Shown here piece by piece: positions 57,745 to 64,000 of a DNA stretch of 64,000 nt. Numbering within the stretch: the stretch's first letter is position 1; each line of letters opens with the position of its first letter. Under the pieces are notes generated by a model. The model made no database searches. It had not been told where the DNA came from and saw only the letters and a program-made list of their open reading frames with translations. The DNA is from Hygrocybe punicea (taxonomy: Eukaryota > Basidiomycota > Agaricomycetes > Agaricales > Hygrophoraceae), in contig OY744470.1 of assembly GCA_963556145.1 (NCBI GenBank), positions 62,001 to 126,000 of the forward strand, read 5' to 3'. Both the position numbers and the translations under genes were made by a program.

Positions 57745-58719
57745 CTAATAAGGTTTTTTTTGTTTTTTTTTTGTATGGTCTTCAGGGCAGATGTGCCACG
57801 CTTCGGAAGCCCAATGGCCGATGGCTTGTATCAGGTGTGGTGGCACACCACAAGCTGCAAGGTCGGTTGCCCCACCAGAACGTAGGGAGTGGCCACCGAC
57901 CGAGTTGTCTGGGAAAAATGTACGAAGCAGGTTAAGGAACCACGATCGGGTTGGGATTGAGCCATCGGCCTGCAGCCACAGTTCAGGGTGAAAAGGGAAG
58001 TTGGCGTCGCGTGAAGTCAGATAGGCGTGGAATGCTGCGACGGGGTCATCCGGGGAGGTGACGGCATGAACAAGGATGCGGCTCCCCTCGAAGAAACGGT
58101 CGGCTTTGTGTCCAGGCAAGAAAAAATCATAGCCATGAGGACGTAGGTTGACGGTGTGGCGTAGGGTCACTTTTCGGTAGTCCTGTAGTTGAAGGGTGTC
58201 AGGCCACACTAGTTCGCCCAAACGCATTAGGGCGTGGAAACCCGTGGTGAGGATGGCAGCAAAGAGCAAGGAATCATGTGTGGGGTCAGCAAGCAAGCCG
58301 GAGACGACACCGCCAAGTTCCTCGCGCGTGAGAGGGCGCTTACGGATAGTCCCGACTGCACGCAATTTCTTACAACCGGCGAGAGTCTTGGTGACAAGGG
58401 GGTGGCAGCGGATGGCACGTATATTGGGGTAGAATGGTTCCAATTGGTTGCAGATGCCGGAGAGATAATTGTCAACCGATTGTGGTTTGATGTGATGAGA
58501 CATGTAGACGACATAAAAGCTAAGGGTGTCTGGGTTGGGGTCACGCGTGAGCTTGTGTGATGTGCAAAATGAGATGTAAGACTGCAAAGCAGACGAGTAG
58601 GCGGCCGCTGTGCTCTGCTCAATAGCGCAACCGATCGCCACGGCTCGTTCGTGGTGTAGGCGATCGAGAGACCAGGGTGCACGGGTGCATTGCCTGGTCT
58701 TGCGGGTTGTCGTCGTCAT
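57745..58719 (-). CDS. Tyrosine recombinase of DIRS-like element
   Basis: 324 codons from ATG 58719. The N-terminal SAM-like domain has STAAAYSSALQSYISFCTSH. Catalytic-domain signature: R166 in ALMRLGELVWPD, H277 and R280 in GGHSLRSGGATD, H302 in AIGHWASEAW. The nucleophilic tyrosine is expected at residue 311 (..SEAWxIY..), but the sequence has Cys (ATC TGC). The following residues are Lys-rich and out of family (KKKQKKPY). Either the tyrosine codon is mutated or an intron brings another exon. The ATG overlaps the RT stop, as in a polycistronic element. Confidence 0.82.
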   Translation of the reverse strand: MTTTTRKTRQCTRAPWSLDRLHHERAVAIGCAIEQSTAAAYSSALQSYISFCTSHKLTRDPNPDTLSFYVVYMSHHIKPQSVDNYLSGICNQLEPFYPNIRAIRCHPLVTKTLAGCKKLRAVGTIRKRPLTREELGGVVSGLLADPTHDSLLFAAILTTGFHALMRLGELVWPDTLQLQDYRKVTLRHTVNLRPHGYDFFLPGHKADRFFEGSRILVHAVTSPDDPVAAFHAYLTSRDANFPFHPELWLQADGSIPTRSWFLNLLRTFFPDNSVGGHSLRSGGATDLAACGVPPHLIQAIGHWASEAWHICPEDHTKKKQKKPY

Positions 58720-60310
58720 TTTTGGCCTCCCCCCAGCGGGACTTGAGGGGGTTCAAAAAGTGAGATGGACACCTGGGGTGCTACGGAAGTCACTAGATCA
58801 GTATTACCACGAGAAAGGGCGTCGGCCACCACATTGTCCATGCCGGGGATGTGGAACATGCGTAACTTGAGGTTGAAGTCGAGGAGCAAGTCAACGGCAG
58901 AAAGGAGGAGGGGGTTGTAGGGTGGCGAAGCACGAAGTGTGTTGAAGATATCGACTGTGTTCATGTTGTCCGTGAAAATGGCTAGGCGACCTGGGAGGGG
59001 GCGAGTGTGAAGGGCAACATAATGTAAGGCAGACAGGACAGTCAGAGCCTCAAGGTAGAAGATTGGTGTTGGAAACGGTTGATGAAGTGAGTGCATATGG
59101 CCGGTCATCTGTTCACGGCACCAGAAACCAAGGCCGGTTTGGCAAGCGTCCGTAAAAATGGTCATGTCGGCATCTGCTGCATCCCAAGCATTGGACTCGA
59201 GGATGAGGATGCCGTTGGAACGAGTGATCCTGTCGGCAACCCAAGAAAGTTCGCGGACCATGGTGCTGTTGACCCAAATAGGTTGTAGTTGTTTAACTTT
59301 GCCAGACATCTTCTGGTACGTCATGGAGAGGCCAGGACGAAGCATCGGGTAGACATTTAGACTCCAGTTAATCCAGCCCGCCATTTGCTGAAAAATACGA
59401 AGTGGGTGTCGAGGGCCAAGTACCGCAAAGTCGTGAATGGCAGCTATGAGGTCATTGCGAGAATCGGTAGGCATCGTGATGGACATGGCGTTCGGGTCGA
59501 CCTGAAAACCGATGATCATAAGGCTCGAGCCCCATTCCTGTTTGCATTCCTCATGCGGTATGCCGAGGTCATCCCACAATGTAAGGAGTTGGGCTTGTTT
59601 GTGCGGCATCAATTTTTTGTAGGGCTTGTACCATACCAAGTTGTCCTCGAAATCCCAAGAGAAATTGTCATCGACGTAGGTCAGGAGGTCTGTATGAAGA
59701 CGGCTATCCAAGTGACAAGACCGGCGAAACTGGCCCATACATGGCCTCCTGCCCTGTTACCAAAGTGGTTGCAACGGTTGACGTGACGATGCCCATTGAT
59801 GGTCATGTAAGCGCAGGACACATCGGATTTGAAAATGATGAAACGGTGGTGTGGAAATTGCTTGTGAGTGCGTCAGAGTGCTACACCAAGGTGGTACATG
59901 TTATCCATTTGTACAAAGCGGTCTGCCTTTGGGATAAGGGAGTTTTGGGAGAAAGGTTCTGCACTCTGGTCCACAACCATGCGTAGGTTTGTCGAGCGGG
60001 GTTTAGGTACAACACCCACGGGCATGCTATACATGCCCGGTAAAAGCTCGGTTCCAAAGGATTCGGAGAATTGGCTGAGAGCCACTTCAGCAGCACATTG
60101 TTCGTCAAGGAAGCTGGTGTGGTCAGGATTTTTCAGAGGTCGGAATGAGTTGTCCCAGGTGATGGGATAGTTTATGTCGTTGGTTACAGCCCAGGGCCAA
60201 AAGCCGACACGTAAAGCACGACAGACGGAGCGAACAAAGGCACAATTGGGGTGCAAATGGAGATAAGACTCAAACAGCCCAACATTGATGGGGCAGGTGA
60301 TGGAAAACAA
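58716..60310 (-). CDS. Reverse transcriptase and RNase H of DIRS-like element
   Basis: Fingers: VGVVPKPRSTNLRMVVDQSA. Palm: SDVSCAYMTINGH (first D, about 59820) and LLTYVDDNFSWDF (catalytic DD, about 59665). RNase H: MTIFTDACQTGLGFW (D), IFYLEALTVLSALHYVAL (E), LAIFTDNMNTVDIF (D), HIPGMDNVVADALSRG (D). This RNase H arrangement with VADALSR is typical of DIRS/Ty3-like elements. A frame break near 59880-59740 splits the RT into two open frames, so the copy is probably inactive. Confidence 0.82.
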
Positions 60311-60475
60311 ATGGGGATGGTTCGCATGGCAGCTGTGTTAAGAAACTCGTTCGCAGGTACATCAGGCACTGGTGGTTCATGCAAGGTGGCCAGTGCGGTC
60401 GTGAGGCGTGACTCAGCTGTACCATCCCACATCAGATCTCGGGCATATTTTGGCTGTCGGGCCCAAAGTTCGGCC

Positions 60476-61384
60476 TTATTGGGTGCATTCCGGGGCCCGG
60501 TGGCCAGTGCTGCGGCATTTAGTGCAGACGTGTTGATAGGAGCATTTACCGGTGGCATTAGGGCACTTGTTGTCATTCCATCTTCTGCAGGGATCTTTGC
60601 ATTTAGTGGGAGAGGAAGGTCCATCGTCTCGTCGACGTGAGCTCCTGTCCCAGGTTTGAATCCAGTGGATTTGTAGGTCAGAGAATTCATTGAGATCGGT
60701 AAGGAACAGGTCCGAAGTTCCATTGCGCAACCTTGATTCTGATCCCTTTATCGAGCCTGATGATCCGTTGATGCTGGTCGACGGGGACAGCTGCGAAGAG
60801 CCCAGCGATATAGCGTCGATATCGCTTGAGCTCTTGGTCTCGATGTGGGAACACAAATATAGTGGCTTCGGCAGTGGAGTCCCAGGTGGTGACCCAGTCC
60901 CCATGCGCCGTGACTGTCTTGGCGGGAGTTGTGGATCCGACTGAGATCTTGAGACCGCCGAGATGCTCCTTTTTCTTGGGAGTTTGGATGATGCTGAAGA
61001 GGCTGGAGAGGACGTGATCAAGCTCAACGGCACGTCTGGAGACAAGATTAGTCCATTCGGAATGTGGGAACTGTGGGCAGGTAGGCGAGTTGATGATTGT
61101 GGAGACCGTGAACTTGATGTCCTGACTGAAATTCTTGAGAGAAGCGAGCGTTTTCCTAAGGGATTCGGGCAGGAACGTCGGATTGACTGATTCATGGATG
61201 ACCCATGGTAAAAGATTGACATTGACCCTCCGTTTAAGAGTGCGATTGGTGTCTTCATCAGATGAGACGCTGATAGAGCGTTTTTTGGTTGTTTTTCCTG
61301 TACCATCTCGGATCGGCCTGTCGTTGTCATTGGTTTCGAGGTCGTCAAGCTCGGATCTGGCATTTCCTCCATCATTTCCTTCAT
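60476..61384 (-). CDS. Gag-like protein of DIRS-like element
   Basis: Ser/Pro-rich, basic, 302 codons. The C-terminal part has a cysteine cluster CRRWNDNKCPNATGKCSYQH then VCTKCRSTGHRAPEC, a C-x7-C..H plus CCHC-like knuckle pair seen in nucleocapsid proteins of YR retroelements. The start is probably upstream of 61384. An overlapping frame (60723-60184) carries the linker toward RT (LWARQPKYARDLMWDG, VPANEFLNTAAMRT). Confidence 0.68.
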   Translation of the reverse strand: MKEMMEEMPDPSLTTSKPMTTTGRSEMVQEKQPKNALSASHLMKTPIALLNGGSMSIFYHGSSMNQSIRRSCPNPLGKRSLLSRISVRTSSSRSPQSSTRLPAHSSHIPNGLILSPDVPLSLITSSPASSASSKLPRKRSISAVSRSQSDPQLPPRQSRRMGTGSPPGTPLPKPLYLCSHIETKSSSDIDAISLGSSQLSPSTSINGSSGSIKGSESRLRNGTSDLFLTDLNEFSDLQIHWIQTWDRSSRRRDDGPSSPTKCKDPCRRWNDNKCPNATGKCSYQHVCTKCRSTGHRAPECTQ

Positions 61385-61450
61385 CCAGGGGGTTGGAAGT
61401 GTTCGCTCTTGAATGGCCCCCTGATCTAAACCTAGAGCAAAGGGTTATAA

Positions 61451-61853
61451 AGAACGATTAAGAAAGCCAAATTTGTATACCAAGCGTATATTGTATACTC
61501 CTGAAATAATGCCCAGATTTACATGACTGTTTGGTGAAAGTTCATCCAAATTTCAAGGTCTAGCCGCCCATGGAAGTTAAACATTAAAAAGTGGACTGGA
61601 TCGATCTAGATAGTCTTTGCATAGTATAAAATTATCAAAATGGTTGGACTGTTCACTGCAAGCTTCGACTCAAATATCCACATTCTCTATGCGCAACACA
61701 AGTCACGAAAAACAAGTGAAGCTTAGGACTTTCGAGGCCTTGTCTTCTTCAATTCCCTGTATGCCCTGTTGAATTCGAATAGCCTTTCCCTGTCCTCAAT
61801 AGTGTCCCGAACCCTCTTCCAAGTCTGCAAGAAATCGTCCAGCTACACAAGTT
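61451..61853. other. AT-rich intergenic stretch
   Basis: No gene supported; 61480-61500 has TATAC-type repeats (GTATACC..GTATATTGTATAC). Possible 5' flank of the DIRS-like element. Confidence 0.45.
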
Positions 61854-63196
61854 TCAATAAAATAATATGGGAGTGTGGAAATAGGACCATTTCACCTCAT
61901 CCTCCATAATGTTCGCCCGAATGGCGTCCGTAATCTCAACGCTTTTTAAATTTCCAAGCTCTCTTACCAAGTTTTCTAAAATATTCCCCTGGTCAAATTT
62001 GGTTAAGTTCACAGAGGTCGGAAGGCTCCTCAGCCATGCTAATCTTGATGTTTTGGAGGGCCTCTTCTTCCTCAATGCGAAACCTCCCTCCTGGTGGAAG
62101 GTGAAAACAATATCACTTTTTATTAAACACTCACAACATACCTTAGTACTGGCCTTTGGTGGGCTTTCTGGGGTTATGCTGGGAAGAGATGCCAAGTAAC
62201 TTAGCTGGCTTTCTAACTGTTTGGGAGGCTTATTCTTCCTCAGTATTCTCCCACCGAGGTCACTCCCGATTGGTGCAATTATGTTGGACTTCCTTGGCCT
62301 ACCAAGTTTTTTCCTGTTCACGGCAGGAGGTGCTGTTAGAGACCGCACAAGCTGGATTAGATATATGAAGTTGCAATTTGTAAGCTCACCAACTACTGCA
62401 TCTGTTTTGTTCACCAATAACCCTTAGACATCATTAAGATCACAATATGAATGGGAAAAATGTTACAAACAAACCTGGAATGTCGCCTGAATGCAAAATG
62501 CCTGGGATTTGAAGCAATCCACAACCCATCCCAAACATTACGCATTCTTCTTGAAGAGAGTCCACCATATCCTTTGCGTATTGGCTTAATTCTTCCCCAT
62601 GAAATCCTAATGTGTCCACAACAGACAATATGTTAGGAAGCCAGTCAAACTGGCCCAGTTCCTTTAATTTACACAACCAAGTGAAAATGTCTATGAAGAA
62701 TAACGTGTTGCCATCAGCAAAGACATGTATATTGGACATCATACATACCGTAAGAAAATGGGATTGTTTTCTCGTATAGATTTCGTAGCTCCTTGTCACG
62801 CCTACTATCTTCTGCAGGTCGATGCCCGATTCCATTGACTATACGGACCATAAATCGGTGAACAACGTGAGGCATCCACTCTTCGTCCCTCGGATTCTTC
62901 AAACACTCATCGATGATATGAAGACGGAGTTGGTCATAAATGTGGACCAACTTGTTTGCAAGTTTCTGGCGCTTCTCCCCTTCAAGTGCAAAATGTAGTG
63001 AGTGGAATTGACACAAGTCTATTGTGGTTAGAATGGCCCTCCATTTCTTGGGAAGGAATACCATCTGTGACTGCAGCTGAACCACTATCTGAGTAGGATT
63101 GGTCGAGATGGATAGGAAAACTGTTGATGTCGCTGGTAGGGTAGTCCACGTTTTCACTGGAGAATCCCACCAGATTTGTTCAAGCTGGGAATCCAT
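61854..63196 (-). CDS. Unrecognised multi-exon gene
   Basis: ATG 63196 (MDSQLEQIWWDSPVKTWTTL). The first exon includes PKKWRAILTTIDLCQFHSLH, FALEGEKRQKLANKLVHIYD, and EWMPHVVHRFMVRIVNGIGH then LRNLYEKTIPFSY. A second exon on the same strand (about 62700-62480) reads IFTWLCKLKELGQFDWLPNI, VDTLGFHGEELSQYAKDMVD. A third (62417-61854) is Lys/Arg/Ser-rich with NRKKLGRPRKSNII (AT-hook-like GRPRK) and KRPSKTSRLAWLRSLP. Helical, soluble, no catalytic motif seen. It could be an orphan gene or belong to an unknown mobile element. Exon joins are tentative. Confidence 0.4.
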
Positions 63197-63648
63197 AACG
63201 ATGAGTTACCAATGTAAAGTTTTGGTTAATCCCAAGTAAATAATCTATTAATAACAGATTCTGAAAATCGGTGACATTATGAAGCCAGAATTGGGGTTTT
63301 TTTTTCAAAAATGTTTCCCTTCAACAACTAAACCTAGGTTTTACTTTGTCATGCTCTACTGTGGTGTACAAGATCCTCTATATGGCAAAGCGTGACAAAA
63401 TGAGGTGCCGTTTCCAAATCAACGAATTTTTTGCGTTGTCGGGGTTTCAAATAACAATAAAGCAGAGAAATAAATAGTAAAGCGGTATTACAAAGAAAAT
63501 CTGGCTCATAATAAGATCATTTGTATATATGATAAGGTACCAAGATACGAAAATTGTCACACAAGGCATATTAATAGATTAGTCTTGCGGATTTCGGAAA
63601 CACCATACTTCTAACAAACCCATACGATAATTATATAATATGACAATA
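63197..63648. other. AT-rich intergenic stretch
   Basis: No gene, repeat or RNA could be supported. Confidence 0.5.
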
Positions 63649-64000
63649 TCAAATAAGGAAATTGTTTTTACATAGAGGGCAAGCATATAGGGATTGGCCA
63701 TCGACAATCAAAATTTCTTCTGTTAAACTGTTCATACCGAAATTTGATTCCAGCCAACATCCCCAATCGTCATCGGTCACAACTGTTTTTTCCCCCTCCA
63801 ATAGATGAGCAACCATCCAATTAGAACCTTTCTTCTCCTCTCGGAAATCATGTTCTAACAGGGTCCTGGCCTCACTCACAATACGAATGTTTCCTGCCAC
63901 AAAATGTCTCGTTCCTCCTCTCGCAGTGGGCTGAAAAGCTGCCTTTATTATGAGAATGGGGACGTCTTGAAATTCGGGCCTAGCTGCCAACTTCATAGCA
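63649..64000 (-). CDS. 3' end of an unrecognised gene running off the window
   Basis: 115 codons to a stop at 63649. Contains RPEFQDVPILIIKAAF, WMVAHLLEGEKTVVTDDDWG and ILIVDGQSLYACPLCKNNFL (a C-x2-C at the very end). The upstream part is outside the window, so the start at 63996 is only the first Met inside it. No family recognised. Confidence 0.4.
   Translation of the reverse strand, partial: AMKLAARPEFQDVPILIIKAAFQPTARGGTRHFVAGNIRIVSEARTLLEHDFREEKKGSNWMVAHLLEGEKTVVTDDDWGCWLESNFGMNSLTEEILIVDGQSLYACPLCKNNFLI

Larger units (their letters stand above)
57745..61450 (-). mobile_element. DIRS-like tyrosine-recombinase retrotransposon
   Basis: On the minus strand in order: gag-like gene (61384-60476), reverse transcriptase with RNase H (60310-58716) and a tyrosine recombinase (58719-57745). 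This gene set defines the DIRS/Ngaro order, which integrates by recombinase rather than integrase. The RT and recombinase frames overlap by 4 bp (58716-58719). Terminal repeats were not found by eye. Confidence 0.83.

Noticed and set aside
57745..58719. Tyrosine recombinase as a Starship captain
   Set aside because: It is directly preceded by RT/RNase H and a gag-like gene on the same strand, with a 4-bp overlap of frames, so it is a DIRS-like retroelement recombinase; no cargo-type boundary is seen.
1..64000. All frameshifts as plain sequencing errors
   Set aside because: Some do sit at homopolymers and may be errors, but stops at CGA sites, transposons in exons, a 16-bp duplication and the RSM7 inversion cannot be base-calling errors.
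1..64000. CRISPR arrays, tRNA or rRNA genes, bacterial operon signals
   Set aside because: None seen; the window is eukaryotic with spliceosomal introns.

Overview
The window looks like nuclear DNA of a basidiomycete fungus, probably an Agaricomycete. Genes are dense and cut by many short GT..AG introns of about 50-60 bp. The recognisable host genes are fungal housekeeping genes, and there is a TET/JBP-like oxygenase, a Zn2Cys6-type regulator, a Tad-like LINE and a tyrosine-recombinase retroelement. The main feature is decay. Most recognisable host genes are broken by frameshifts, by CGA-to-TGA-type stops, by transposons inserted in exons, or by a micro-inversion. The window reads as a formerly normal gene block turned into a transposon graveyard. 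Homopolymer-associated indels could partly be assembly errors, but the insertions, a 16-bp tandem duplication and the inversion cannot.

Layout 1-25.5 kb: a 5'-truncated beta-COP gene (+), an XPF-like/SHOC1-like gene (-), an EXO84 copy (+), and the alpha subunit of 3-methylcrotonyl-CoA carboxylase (-). The MCC gene is split in one exon by a 9,150-bp terminal-inverted-repeat transposon (9671-18820). The transposon carries a DDE transposase with MULE-like motifs and three accessory genes, and is flanked by a perfect 8-bp target duplication. Then come a basidiomycete hypothetical gene, a degraded C6 transcription factor, and a gene of an uncharacterised basidiomycete family, with a short duplicated segment between them.

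Layout 25.5-46 kb: a 4.9-kb element with ~400-bp inverted repeats; a mitochondrial uS7 (RSM7) gene whose 3' part is inverted; a GTP/GDP carrier (GGC1-like) gene with a pogo element (TA target duplication) in an intron; and a trehalose-phosphate synthase gene hit by three independent 8-bp-TSD elements, one of which holds a small retrotransposon with identical 158-bp LTRs. A small MITE, an open TET/JBP-like dioxygenase reading frame and an 813-bp foldback element follow.

Layout 46-64 kb: unrecognised degraded coding sequence; two LINE parts in opposite orientation meeting at a poly(A) tract; a gene fragment; a DIRS-like retroelement (gag-like, RT/RNase H, tyrosine recombinase) on the minus strand; and two unrecognised minus-strand genes, the last running off the window.
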